Assembly: GCA_002633025.1 (NCBI GenBank) | Contig: NMRB01000424.1 | Coordinates: 324,708 to 388,707, forward strand | DNA length: 64,000 bases | Reading direction: 5' to 3' | Source: Notospermus geniculatus | Taxonomy: Eukaryota; Nemertea; Pilidiophora; Heteronemertea; Lineidae | Part shown: one piece after another, positions 34,653-46,744 of the stretch | Layout: each line of letters opens with the position of its first letter | Position numbering within the stretch: position 1 is the first letter of the stretch | Made by a program: the position numbers and the translations under genes | Notes under the pieces: generated by a model | What the model saw: only the letters and a program-made list of their open reading frames with translations | Databases searched by the model: none | Told to the model about the DNA's origin: nothing

Positions 34653-37092
34653 TATATACCCGAGGTCCCACACCACCCTGGTAATGTAACCCGGTTAAGA
34701 CATGGGCGAGAGACAGTTCTTGAGATTTTGTCGCTTGCTATTTTGTCGCTTGCTGTGCATGCCCCCTTTTGTTGCACCATCGGATCTGGGCATCTATGAA
34801 AAACAAAGACCAACCAACTATTGAAGGCCCCACTAACCAAACCTATAGCCAGCATTCTCCGGTTACCTCGGCACAAAATGGAGACTCATGAAAATGGACA
34901 CACTCAGTGCTGTAGAAAATCGTGAAGTGGCTGCTGGGCGAGCTTCTTGTGAAGTGCCTCTCCGCCCTGCCTCCGAAGTATCATCGTCCACATCCACTGT
35001 GCTGGACGCCACTGCACTGGACGTTATAGGGTAATGTCGACGTCCATCTCAGTATTCCTTGCCTCTGTGAGAGAAGTGAAGTAGAGGTGCGTCTGTGTTC
35101 TGCATCTGTTTGTAACTGCTTTCAATGCATGGATTAGAACTTTGTCAAGAGAGAATGGGTCAAAATTGTCATCTTTATACTATTTGTCGTTGTAACTCAT
35201 GCTACGTGGTCTTCGCCCATGCAACCTGAGACTTGGGTCACTTCACTAGGCTCGCTTGCCTCCCTTATGAAGAAGAGATAGAGATACGACGGGCGAGGTT
35301 TCTAAATGACCATGTTGGAGAGAATGACTGCAATCCATGTCAAATTACTCGGTGGTCACCTCTTCTCGATGTCGTTACTTAAGTTTTCGAAAATTGTATT
35401 GAGATCACGTTTACTTTTCAATGATGTGTTTTCCCAGGAGGTCGTCTGGACTATTTCGATGAGCGTTCCCGGGTCAGACCTCATCAGTCCCCACAGCAAT
35501 CGAAGTGTAATGGCATTTTAACGACTCGGTTCTTCTGGATTAAACCTCCTTACGATAATGTGGCGGTGAAACAACATAATTTTTGCTGAAGAAATGGTGT
35601 CTAACGTTGCGATACGGTGCATGGTGAAGTTTTTGGAGATGGGCCATGACAAAAATGATGATATAATTTGCAAGGCAAATTTTTTGTGAAAATATTCCAA
35701 ATGGTCATTGATGGCAACTAGGTCAATCAACTTGGTTCATCATCATCGTCGTAATCATCGTCATCATTATCATCATCTTCGTCTATTCATTTTCTTGTGT
35801 AGTCCTTTTCTTCCAACTACACGTAGGGGCCTACTTCTTTTCCTAACATCTTCATTGAATATCTGTTTTCTTCTCCTCCTCCTCCTTCTTTCATTAGGAG
35901 CCAGAAGGTCAGTATGCCCGGCCTATAATATAAAGAATCGGATCAGTCTGATCAGCCTTGGCGTTCTTGCGAAAACCTTCACATTCATCTCTGCGTCGTG
36001 GACCTTTCGCCGGTGTAACCACGATTATCATCGCAAATTAATCGTATCTTGCCCAGGAAGCACAAATTATGCGGGCAAAGGAAACATCGATGGTTTCTCA
36101 ATACCTTTCCAACTTTCCTTTATCGAAGGTTCAGCTATTAAGCTAGTGATGACCATATTAAACCCGTATGGCATTCCTCGTCCTCGACCATTTCTGATGG
36201 CCTCGTGGCTGCAAGTGAGCAAAGCGACACTCCAGTAGGTTCATTATTGCTTAATTAAATTGATATTACTCAATTAATTTGATATTCATATGCGGGTTCC
36301 TGATGAAAAGGTAATTCTGCACCGACCTTGTTTCCTGGGTCAGGGAAAGGCACTCTTCTAGTCCTCACGATTGATACTTTCCTAGTTAGTATTTCTGTAA
36401 TTGAGGTCTTATATAACAGTTTCAAGTTGGTCACACTTCCTTCAAGATGGACGACATCGCTATCAAACTGTTTACAAAGACTTTCTAAAAGAGAATTCCT
36501 ATTGAATAAACATGATTTGTATGCTGTGTAGCATTATAATTTCCTGAGGTGGACATTAACAATAAACTGGGTTAGTTATATCGGAAATGGTTACAACATT
36601 TGAATTAGGTGATGCTAGTCATGCTAATGGTAAAGTCTACCGTTTGATGGACTTTTATACCTTTTATAGATACTGTTGTCTATTTCTTTTATTGCTACGC
36701 GTTCTCCACGGACAAAAGTTGCACTTTACGGCAACTTCAGACAATATTGCTCCATCTTAGCGGCCCACTTTTATCTCGGAGTGTGACGGAGATTGAATAA
36801 TGAAGTCCGTATTTACGTTGTCCGGGTTAACCTTATCCGAGTTTGAAACCATCTTAAAGAAAATAATTGTCAGTCTACATTTTTGGCCATTGCGTTTTCT
36901 GAATTCATAAACAGGTGATTCATATTATTAAGCTTTTGGTGTACGAAATGACAGACACTTGAAACATTACTGGCAAAAAATTAGCGGAAAATGAAGATAT
37001 CTGCCGCAGGAACCGCATGTGTAGATGCAAAGTGCGTATAACAATGGATGTCTCTATTTGGAGAATGAAAAAGCAGAATGGATCTATTATTA
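34653..37092. other. Microsatellite-bearing region without recognisable gene
   Basis: Holds an ATC/GTC-rich microsatellite at about 35741-35784 and a CTC-rich run near 35872-35890. These create the histidine- and leucine-rich 176-codon frame 35708-36238, which I reject as a gene. Confidence 0.5.
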
Positions 37093-37366
37093 CAGTACCT
37101 GGCACAATTGACCTCCCTAAATCCGCGTACCTTCCCCGTACGTGACGAGGAAGGTAGGCTTCAGTTCATCGCGTATGGTAGGCCTACGGGTACGTCACGC
37201 GTCTCTGTTGCGTGACGTCGGGTGAATGACGTTACGTCTTCACTGCATGCCTTCCATGACGCTGCGCCACGTCGTCGGAAGGTACGAGGACGGTACGTGC
37301 ATGACGCTGCATGTAGTACGCGGATGGTGCGCGGCGCGGAAGGGAGGTCAATTGTGCAAGGTACTG
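37093..37366. mobile_element. TA-flanked MITE with about 25-bp inverted ends
   Basis: CAGTACCTGGCACAATTGAC with CTCCCT on the left mirrors GGGAGG then TCAATTGTGCAAGGTACTG on the right. TA lies immediately outside each end. The interior is rich in ACGT/TACG words such as GTACGTGACG. There is no coding capacity. Confidence 0.85.
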
Positions 37367-38879
37367 TAAGTTAGAGGAATTCCCTAAAAAATGGTCGCTC
37401 TATGACAATAGTTTGGGTTGTGTGCACATTTATGTGTGTTAACTGCACGTGTAACCACGTCATCATACGATTTTACCGAAGGGTCATGCATTAGCTATAC
37501 TCTCTGGTCACAAAGTTGCACGCCTCGGAATGTTCCCGAAAAAAAATCCTGTTTTTACTTCTTGTCGTAAATTATAAGGAGACTAGTGATCTCGTTTTTT
37601 TTCACATTCAGAGTTACTTCCGGGATCGACCTATTAGAAAAGGCAAAACTTTGTAAACCCAACGTATATACAAACTTGACCGGCGAAAGGGTCGAAGGTT
37701 TCGTGAACAACGAACATTAAGTTCCTTCGAGCATGTGATTTGAAAGCTGTACTTTCGGTATCTCTAGATGCTTATCTCTCTGACGTGTTAACAGTTTCGC
37801 GGACAACGAACTCAAATTTTGCTTCTTCATGTAGTGTTCCTCTGAGGATAAGTTTTGAGAGATACGGCATCTTTCGTGTTTTACCCGATGGTAATCTCTG
37901 TTGGCATTGAAATATTTGTAAAACGTGAATACCTCGACACACAAACTTGACAGAAACACTGCAATTATATCGTTAAACACAGAAATCAATGAGATGTGCA
38001 CGTAACGGATATTTCATTCATTAGCTTGCCATGCGCATGCGTGATACAATCCTAAGCGGATCGTCTGTTTCCGGTGCTGTCAATGGAAATGATGGATGGG
38101 TTGGTAACAGGTGGTGTGAGGGAGACACCGCCGAGATACCGTTGTCAGGAAAATAGTTACTCCTGAAGCAAATCTAGCGAAATTTACATGTTTCTGTGTT
38201 CGCTTTATGACGTTATTCAGCCAAAACAGCGGTTGGTGTGTGGCTTAACTTCCGGGTTGGACGAAAGGCTCGGGGCAAAATAATTTGATAAATTTGATTG
38301 ATGATTGTAAGTAGTGTCCTGCTTTACAGAACCTGGCCAGTCTGACCAACAAAATGGTACATTTACATACAGCAACCACAGAAGTACAATCGGTTCTTTC
38401 AGAAAAATGAAACTTTGAATATTGAACAGTTTTTGATGAAAAACCTTGTGTTGTGCCTAAAGTGAAAGAAACCACCACTGTCCATAATAAAAACGCAAGT
38501 GTCCAAAGAAGCCTTTTGCAAGTATAGCCAAGATTTAGCCGTGTTATTAAAAAATCATATTTCTCCCATGAGCAATTAGATTATGCACAGTTTCCAACTT
38601 TATTAACATATTACTGGATATGGTGTTAGAGGGCTTTGTTTGATTCTTTTCTTGTGGTCATTCGCGTCTTGAGGGGGTTGTTTCGTTTTGTAGAGGTGGT
38701 TTAGATACTGTTGCTTGTTAAAGCCAAGCAGTTTAAACCTGGATTTGCGTTTCAAAGCATCTATAGAAAAATGCAACGACCAGATGGCAGAGAAAAGTCT
38801 CTCAGAACTTTACTTTTGTATTGTGTACTCAAGCCCTCTCAGTAATTTCTACTGAAGGTTCTCCAAAGTCCAACCAAAA
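37367..38879. other. No recognisable gene
   Basis: Unassigned short frames only. Confidence 0.4.
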
Positions 38880-39160
38880 GCTATGAGCTGTATGGCAATT
38901 CGAGCCCCTCGGACGACCATCAGGGTTCGAACCCAGGTCCTCGGTTTGAATCCAACCTTGGCCTTATGCGATTAATCATCCTTGGCTCCTCACGTCGTCG
39001 CATGGGTATGGTCCATGGACGAAGATCCCTCTGCGAATAACCCTCTGCGATTCCTTTTTGGCGGAAAATACTGCTCATACATGGGACAGTAATCTATGCT
39101 GTGGCGCCTACCCTGTCCTTCGCCAGGGTAAGTAATTACCCCAACCTAGAGAGGAACTCC
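38880..39160. mobile_element. Possible degenerate SINE-like remnant
   Basis: GGGTTCGAACCC near 38932 is B-box-like. The stretch CATGGGACAG, later CGCCAGGGTAAGTAATTACCCC, resembles the minus-strand body of the SINE-like copies (CATGGGACAG and GCAAGGGCAAGTA-AGACCCC at 22805-23012). The order is compatible but the similarity is patchy. Confidence 0.3.
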
Positions 39161-39991
39161 CACTTCCATAGCCGACAATGGTTTGGCTTCGGTCCCTCCG
39201 ATGGAAAAATCCAAAACAACCCAATATCTGATATCCATAGATGCCGGGTTATGTAACTAATTAAGTACTTTCAGACAAACCCACCTGGGGTTTAAACTTT
39301 TAATTTCCTGCGGTCTTCCCATGCGCATCTCTGCCAGAACAAACCGAGACCGGCTTCAATGCCTGCGACCAAATCGTTCACCGTTTGCTCCCATACCTTT
39401 GACTGGCACACCGCTGAAAAAATGCGGAAGCTTTCGGCTACAGCCGAACCCGCTGATTGTTTAAGTGGATTTCGAGAGTTCTCGCAATCTTAACTTAAGT
39501 GTGAGGTTCTGTGGATTATTGCGGGGTGATCAACTCACGAGACTGATAGCCAGGGGCGACATTAGCGTCTAAAGAAGGAAACGAGGAGGAGGGCTCTTAT
39601 CAGTCCACCGTTATCGCTTTGTGCTCGGTCGGAGACTTCGCCCCGAGCGGGACAATAATTTTGTCGGCAAACTCACCGATTGACGACGCACTGCCTTGCG
39701 GTTCTCTAAGCTGTAATTGTCGTTGCTTTGTGCCAGGACGTCATCGTGGTTGTTCTTGTTGGACCACCACAGGGGGTGCGGCAATACAAAGCGTGTGGCC
39801 GGCGAGGTGGTGACATATCGTGTTTAGACCAGGATCCAGTCGCGATGATTGCGCTTTCTCGATGGGACGCAAACTGATTCAGAGGAGAAAAATCTGGGTA
39901 ATTACGATTGGCGTTGGCTTCTCAAATGTTAACAATTATCATGAGTTCTCTATCGATTTTGGGGCCTGGCATTTTCTATTCTAACAGTGAG
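39161..39991. other. No recognisable gene
   Basis: A + frame at 39619-39813 is cysteine-rich but unassigned. Confidence 0.4.
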
Positions 39992-41232
39992 AGTAGTCAA
40001 GGCGTCATGTCTATCGCCGGCTAATATTGGCGTCAATTTGGAACCACATTTTCCTGAATTTAGCTTTGTGACGTCCACTACCAGATCGACGTCGACTTCT
40101 TTCAGTGTGTGATTTCTGCTGTAAATCGGATTCTCTGTGAACTCCGCACTAATGTTATTCGAACTATCGATGGGTCATGGAGCTATGTTTGGCCAAAACC
40201 ACCAAAAAATCATGGGTGCGGTGACGTTGTTACTACAGCATCCACGCACCCGGGCAATGATACACCGAAAGGGTGTGCAAAATACATGTACATTCTGTAT
40301 ATCATATAAAATGATTACACTTCAATGTACATTATACAACACATTACATTATACAACTTCTGGAAAGACCTGTAAAGACCATTGCCTTTACTAAAGGCTT
40401 CAGGTGGTATTAAAGTGGTAGATGCATTCACATTGTACAGGCATGACAGTCCCATGCTTTTTGCAGCATAAAGAAGTAAAGTCATTTACATATTCTTACT
40501 CCTACTACGCATTACAGCCGTCTATTACACATTTCCTCTCAACATCGCCATTTATTGTCTAAAAAAGAAAATTATCCCATGGATTGTGACATTCTTTACA
40601 AGCTCACCTCTGCTCACCCGCCGAACACCACGTCGTATGTCACGGAACCCTTAAGTGTAATTTTTCAAGAATGAAATACACTGGGAAGTAATATCCGCCA
40701 AACATGCCCCGTGTCGTATTCATTGGCATAGAACACCAGCCACGTAAAGAAAATGGCACCCGGTTAAAAAGGCCAGTAGCAAATTGAAAATAAGTCAACT
40801 GGGACCGGAATGATTTAGATGGCATTCGCAATGAATCAACTGATAGAAAACATATTGAGACGGCATTAATAAGTCAGCCGTGTCCACGAGGTGAAAGCTT
40901 GAAATGTCTACGGCTCCAAGGTCCGAAAGCTGTTGACAGATTTTAGTGACGTGGGAAAATCTCTTGCTTAGCTGGGAGGTGGAGTTCGGAGAGGTCATGG
41001 TAAGATTGGGGGTTTTTCCCTGTGGGATGGGCTTTATGTGGTCATAGGTCAGGCTGTTACCAAATTTTGAACTGACGCGGCGATGAAAATGTCTTAAATT
41101 TGACTATCGTCAAAAAACTTTGTTCCAAATGACCAGATAGCCTAAAGGCAGAAGGACTCATCCCACTGACGTTAACTTGAAACAATTGGCGTCAAAACTC
41201 CACCTATAGATTGTGTATAGAAACACAACACA
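39992..41232. repeat. Allelic-type duplication C, copy 1 (ends at N 41233)
   Basis: Begins AGTAGTCAAGGCGTCATGTC and matches 41234-41343 and then 42604-43746. It stops exactly at the N within CACAACACA. It lacks the 1.26-kb segment present in copy 2. The identical 63-codon minus frame in both copies (40640-40831, 43138-43329) shows how similar they are and is not evidence of a gene. Confidence 0.9.
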
Positions 41233-41522
41233 NAGTAGTCAAGGCGTCATGTCTAGCGCCGGCTTGTATTGGCGTCAATTTGGGACCGTATTTTCCTGAA
41301 TTCAGCTTTGTGACGTCCACTACCAGATCGAGGTCGAGTTCTTAAGTTTCAAGAAGCGAAAATAGAGAGAAGCGCTGCAAAAAGACTCCGGATTCCACGG
41401 AGTCTACCTTAACGACTTAATTGAGTCGTTCTTTGTCATCAGCGATAATAATCATGGTTGATGAAGCTTGTCTTCAGTTCGTTCCTGCTGGTGGTGAGGA
41501 GGGCTTGGACCAGGTCTGGGCC

Positions 41523-41546
41523 TACATGTACATGTACATGTACATG
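41523..41546. repeat. (TACATG)4 microsatellite
   Basis: Four uninterrupted TACATG units. They expand the octamer TACATGTA that is scattered through the window. Confidence 0.9.
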
Positions 41547-42223
41547 AAGCACGATCATACATGATATTTCTACTATAACTGTTCAAGTTAGTAATGTGCG
41601 CATCGATCTGCACATTTTGGAAGGCAGGCCTAAGCTTGACAGGCAGGCCCGTTTTTGCGGGTCTATGATTGAACCAGGTCCATAGAAATATTTCACTGAA
41701 TAAATTACCCTTATGATGACGCCATCAGTCATGTCAGTCATTGCACTACCTATTTGACACTACATGACTTTGTACTGTAGTTTCCGGTGCGGAAGAATAC
41801 ATACCCTCCCCCCGCATCTGTGCCACGAACGCGTGCTTCAAAGTCTGCACCCGCATGATCAACATCACTCCGGGTTAACCCCACGCCAGGGGCTTATCAC
41901 GTGCGTAAGAAATTTGCGCCACCCTTCCTGTCCCTAACTCAAGATGGAACGCTTTGTCTTGGGCACTTGAACGTGGCGGGATGAGATAATCCAATTGATC
42001 CAGCGTTTAATTACTAATTAGTGTCCAATTCTTCCTAATTACCTAATTCATCGTGTACGTTTGAGATTTCTCATGATTTTTCTTCTGTTTTCCTCTCATT
42101 CTTCTCAATGTCATCTCCTGAGTTTGGGCTTGTTTGTAAACAATACTTTGTCTTTTGCCAAGTGCGATAGTCAACTGCAAAAAGAAGCTGTGGTGGTCGA
42201 AAAATGTCCCGTAATACTGGAAT

Positions 42224-42613
42224 GCACTGAAAGCCTTTGCATAGGCAAGCTGCCTAATATAGGTTAGGCATTAGGGAGTTTTCGCAAAGCCCCCGAAACG
42301 CCAACGCGAACGTCTATCCTTTTGTTCGGTGCTCTCTTCGTGGCATCGAACAATGGGTTTGGCGTTCGCGTTGGCGTTTCGGGGGCTTTGCGAAAACTCC
42401 GTAGTATCTCATCCCCTGAACGCCTATCATGTGTTAGGCGTTTTGCCTAATGTTCCTTCGGCAATACCTATTGGGCATTCTGCCCAACCTTTACATTAGG
42501 CGACCTGCCTAGGTCATACATTAGGCAAAATGCCTAACATGATAGACATTCTGGGGATATGATAATGCCTAACATATATTAGGCATCTTGCCTTTGCAGA
42601 GGCTTTCAATGTG
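42224..42613. mobile_element. Foldback of AGGCAA/TTAGGCA words, interrupted by a MITE
   Basis: The left arm (GCACTGAAAGCCTTTGCATA, AGGCAAGCTGCCTAATATA) is mirrored by the right arm ending TTGCCTTTGCAGAGGCTTTC and ATGTG, arms about 50 bases. The right half is packed with TTAGGCAAAATGCCTAA-type small palindromes. The MITE 42275-42400 sits immediately inside the left arm, so it was inserted later or captured. Confidence 0.65.
42275..42400 (+). mobile_element. MITE with GGAGTTTTCGCAAAGCCCCC ends, copy 2
   Basis: GGAGTTTTCGCAAAGCCCCC and CGAAACGCCAACGCGAACG on the left are inverted on the right (CGTTCGCGTTGGCGTTTCG, GGGGGCTTTGCGAAAACTCC). About 39-bp arms are nearly perfect. The core TTGTTCG...CGAACAA also pairs. 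It is in opposite orientation to 20988-21119 and better preserved. Confidence 0.9.
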
Positions 42614-43746
42614 TGATTTCCGCTGTAAATCGGATTCTCTGTGAACTCCGCACTAATGTTATTCGAACTATCGATGGATCATGGAGCTATGTTTGGCCAA
42701 AACCACCAAAAAATCATGGGTGCGGTGACGTTGTTACAGCATCCACGCGCACCCGGCCAATGATACACCGAAAGAGTGTGCAAAATACATGTGCATTCTG
42801 TATATCATATAAAATGGTTACACTTCACTGTACATTATACAACACACTATACATTATACAACTTCTGTAAAGACCTGTAAAGACCACTGCCTTCAGGTGG
42901 TATAAGTCTAGTAGATGCATTCACATTGTACAGGCATGGCAGGCCCACCAATGCTTTTTGCAGCATAAAGAAAGAAAAGACATTTACATATTCTTACTCC
43001 TACTACGCATTACAGCCGTCTATTACACATTTCCTCTCAACATTGCCATTTATTGTCTAAAAAAGAAAATTATCCGATGGATTGTGACATTCTTTACAAG
43101 CTCACCTCTGCTCACCCGCCGAACACCACGTCGTATGTCACGGAACCCTTAAGTGTAATTTTTCAAGAATGAAATACACTGGGAAGTAATATCCGCCAAA
43201 CATGCCCCGTGTCGTATTCATTGGCATAGAACACCAGCCACGTAAAGAAAATGGCACCCGGTTAAAAAGGCCAGTAGCAAATTGAAAATAAGTCAACTGG
43301 GACCGGAATGATTTAGATGGCATTCGCAATGAATCAACTGATAGAAAACATATTGAGACGGCATTAATAAGTCAGCCGTGTCCACGAGGTGAAAGCTTGA
43401 AATGTCGACGGCTCCAAGGTCCGAAAGCTGTTGACAGATTTTAGTGACGTGGGAAAATCTCTTGCTTAACTTGGAGCTGGGTTCTCCGGGAGAGGTCAGG
43501 GTAAGATTGGGATTTTTTCCCCGTGGGATGGGATTTATGTGGTCATAGGTCAGGCTGTTACCAAATTTTGAACTGACGCGGCGATGAAAATGTCTTAAAT
43601 TTGACTACTAGTATCGTCAAAAAACTTTGTTCCAAATGACCAGATAGCCTAAAGGCAGAAGGACTCATCCCACTGACGTTAATTTGAAACAATTGGCGTC
43701 AAAACTCCACCTATACAATGTAGATTGTGTATAGAAACACAACACA

Positions 43747-44310
43747 GACGACCATGAGGGATTGAGAACCAATGGGATCATAGCTATATAGAGGGCAGCA
43801 CAACAAAACCAGGTTCTGTACAATGGACGCCTTTTTGGTTGGAAATGCGGACCCTCGCCCACTGCCTCAATAGGTGTCACCATTGGTTAAAACTTTTCAA
43901 TTTGCCCTTGTTGTATGTACCAAAGCTGTGCATCTGTTACCCACGATGCGGTGGGTGCGAACGTGTTAAACCGCCTATCGATTAGAGATTTAGAGAAATC
44001 TTTGCCCGATCAAAAACAGCCATGTGCAGCGAAAATATCGGGCAGATGATGAAACACGAAGCGGAGATAAATCCGCGGTTCGTTATCGATATCCCGGATG
44101 ACGGGGTCAGAGGTCACTTCCATCAGCATTCATTACGTTCATTGATCGGATTCGGGAACAGATTCGTGCTGCATGGACCTATCTGTTTTCCTTTAACTCT
44201 TGGAGAAGAAGTCGGCTGTTTGGGTTCGTTGGTGGCCAGTCTTTGGGGAGATTACCAAGACACAGTTGGAGTACTTGAAGGTGTCTGTTGAACTATGTTC
44301 TTCACTTGGA
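43747..44310. other. No recognisable gene
   Basis: An 89-codon + frame (44022-44291) starts in fair context (AGCCATGTGC) but has no known motif and overlaps a SINE-like copy downstream. I leave it uncalled. Confidence 0.35.
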
Positions 44311-44472
44311 TGGGGTCTACTCTTACTTGCCCTTGCAGCAGAGGCACAGGGTGCAAGGCACCTGGCACGACGGCTTTCTCTCCCATGCGACGGAGGTAAA
44401 GAGTCGGGGATGGTTATCCCATCTGGCTCAGGTTGTATTCGAACCCGCGACCTAATCACTAGGCTATCAGGA
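44311..44472 (-). mobile_element. tRNA-derived SINE-like copy 2
   Basis: On the minus strand it begins TAGCCTAGTGATTAGG (A box) followed almost directly by GGGTTCGAATAC (B box), so the anticodon domain is missing. The body shares CATNCGACGGA, ACGGCTT and TTACTTGCCCTTGC with copy 1 at 22.9 kb but contains an extra CACAGGGTGCAAGGCACCTG stretch. Confidence 0.65.
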
Positions 44473-45293
44473 CTCTTTAACTTCAACTGGATGCAGTCTA
44501 TGTCTCACCTTGACAAGTTCGCCTTAAGCCAAGGTTGTAACACGTCGACATCTTGCTCTACCAAGTAATTCGTCCCAATACCATTGCTTTCACTCAGGCC
44601 CTTCCAGAACGCTAAACTGTGTTGAAACCTTTCAAATGGATACAGCAACACAGTGTAGGCCTAGGTGTAGGCCTACTATGGTCGCATCATGGTGCACACA
44701 ACATTTTCATGCACATGTAGCTACATGTACACTGCACACGACGTGGTTGGCAAATGAAAGCTTTGCCTCTGTTAGCAATGAAAAATTGGAGTAAGGTGAA
44801 GTGAATGATCTAAAATCGACTCCGTGTGGGAAATCGGGAGAAGCATCGTTTGGGAGCCCAGCTTCTAATCTTTGTCATTTCTCTTGAAGCTCCTCACTCT
44901 AAGAAATAGGCCATACCTCTGACCAGCAGCAGCTAGCATGATTACCCTCTCGGATAGATACCGCGAGTTCAACCCTCGCCCTTGGAATATCCCATCATTC
45001 TAATGATGTTCCTCGCGAGTGACCAGGAAATAGACAATACTGATTTACCGGCCCAGGATGTGCCGCGAATACTAATCATAGAAACATCATCACGACAATA
45101 TTGCACTTCAAAGGTGGGTGGGACGTGATAGCGGGGCTGGGTTCGCTTCTCTGTGCGAAGGTAACATTTAAAAGGGAGAAAGTTATTCGAAGTTGAGGTG
45201 CATGTCTGTGGTTTAATCCAATCAAGTAGAGAGAAAAACTGATTTGTACCTTTACTCTCCCGTAGTTCATTAACGTTAAGCCTCTGGTTCGTG
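44473..45293. other. No recognisable gene
   Basis: Minus frames 44969-45328 and 45076-45435 overlap each other and the tandem duplication and are unassigned. Confidence 0.4.
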
Positions 45294-45720
45294 GGGTCAC
45301 CGACAGATGGCGCTGAAATGTTGGCCATCGAATGACATCTATCGGTGGCGAAGTGCAGCTAGTACGGCGAACATCGGGCTTTTTTCTGCATTGAAGTGTA
45401 CCCTTCGCGTGGATTTTCAGCTGAGGGACGAACACAACTCTATCTGTATAGGGGCATGGTTGTTCGACCTTTTGAATTTGAAAATCACATCGTGCCGCGA
45501 CCGGTTCATAGGGTTACCGATAGATGGCACTCAACAGTTGGACATCCAATGACATCTATCGGTGCCGGGGTGCAGCTGGTACAATATGGTGAACATCGGG
45601 AGTTTTTCTCGGCACCGAAGATGGGACTTTCAGCTGAGTGACGGACACAACTCCATCTGGGGCATGCTTGTTCGACCTTTTAAATTTCATTCACATTGGG
45701 TAGCGACGTCAGGACTGAAT
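45294..45720. repeat. Tandem duplication, 2 units of about 217 bp
   Basis: GGGTCACCGACAGATGGCGC at 45294 recurs as GGGTTACCGATAGATGGCAC at 45511. The units share GACATCTATCGGTG, GTGCAGCT, GAACATCGGG, TTTCAGCTGAG and TTGTTCGACCTTTT. Each unit starts with an inverted pair, CCGATAGATG...CATCTATCGG, perfect in unit 2. Divergence is substantial, so this is an older duplication. Confidence 0.8.
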
Positions 45721-46744
45721 ACTGCAGCAGTTGTTGAGAATTTCACGCAGGCCTACCACAAACCATCGCAATCCTCGCAACAGTGCAATCGATGGTGAAA
45801 AGCAGTTACATGATTGTATTTGGTCGTCATCCATGAACTGCTGAGCGCCTCCTAGCGGGCTTTCAGGATGTATCAAGAGTATTGCCAAGCAACAATCACC
45901 AACACGGCCCGCCTCTTCCTGCACATTCTTCTTTCCCCGTACAGCACATTATCACGAATCCCCTGTTCTAATGTTGAATCCTTCAAAATGAAGATATCCA
46001 TCGGTAAAGGTTCATCAATCATACATAGGGTTGACTGCTTGATGGGCCATTTGATTTTACTGAGATGTCTTTCAATGTATTGAGGTTGACGAATGATTCC
46101 GTTTCACCGAGACATGTCACTCGAATGTCATGGGGTACGGGGTACCATTCTTTGTTCTCAGGGGCCCAAGGATAAACAGATTCTTCTCCGTCGTATGTTG
46201 CATTGATTTTGAATCAGTGATTGAAAGGCTTGGTTAGAATGTTGAGGTTGCTGATCGCCATCTCGGATTTTGAATACCCACATCACGTGTTTCCTGTGGC
46301 TGTCTTCCATCGAGCAGCGTTTTCACGGACGTTTTGTCATTTCTAGCGTCGGCCCTGTTTTGTTTTCTAGTTCAAGTTTGTGGAAATCTGAAAGATCCGT
46401 TTGAGGTTTCGGACCCAAGGTATTCATAGGCCAGGCAATATGACTTGGTCGAGAACAGTGTGATGAATTTGACAATGATGTAAGGAGGAAAAGCCGGTTA
46501 CAGTACAGTGTAAAAGTCCATGTCATCTGTAGCTATTTTACGCGAAAACCGAGTCTTGAAAGTCTGGAACCGATTGTCCCGGCCGATTGTCCGTCCTTGC
46601 AGGGCGATCTCATGGCCATCATTCTTGCTTGTCATAAGAGATGTCATGGGCTGATATGCGACATGCAATGGCAGCTGTGTACTGAAGTCCTGGAGAACTA
46701 CTGAGGTGGAAGCTGTCGACAGCACTGTTCATGGGTTGATGATG
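45721..46744. other. No recognisable gene
   Basis: Unassigned short frames only. Confidence 0.4.

Larger units (their letters stand above)
41344..42603. other. Insertion present in only one of the two copies (about 1.26 kb)
   Basis: The left part (41344-42222) is single-copy in this window and includes a TACATG microsatellite. The right part (about 42224-42613) is a foldback built of TTAGGCA/TGCCTAA words with another MITE inside. No transposase frame or clean target duplication is seen at the junctions, so the 1.26 kb may be several events or a deletion in copy 1. Confidence 0.6.
41234..43746. repeat. Allelic-type duplication C, copy 2, with insertion
   Basis: Restarts just after the N at AGTAGTCAAGGCG. 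It follows copy 1 to about 41343, then carries 41344-42603 as extra sequence, and resumes at TTTCAATGTGTGATTTCCGC. Small indels distinguish the copies, for example an ACTAAAGG stretch only in copy 1. Confidence 0.9.

Noticed and set aside
35708-36238. 176-codon + frame
   Set aside because: Its histidine- and leucine-rich start is translated ATC and CTC microsatellite. No domain follows.
44022-44291. 89-codon plus frame with fair start context
   Set aside because: No recognisable motif, and the frame is not followed by a convincing donor before the SINE-like copy.
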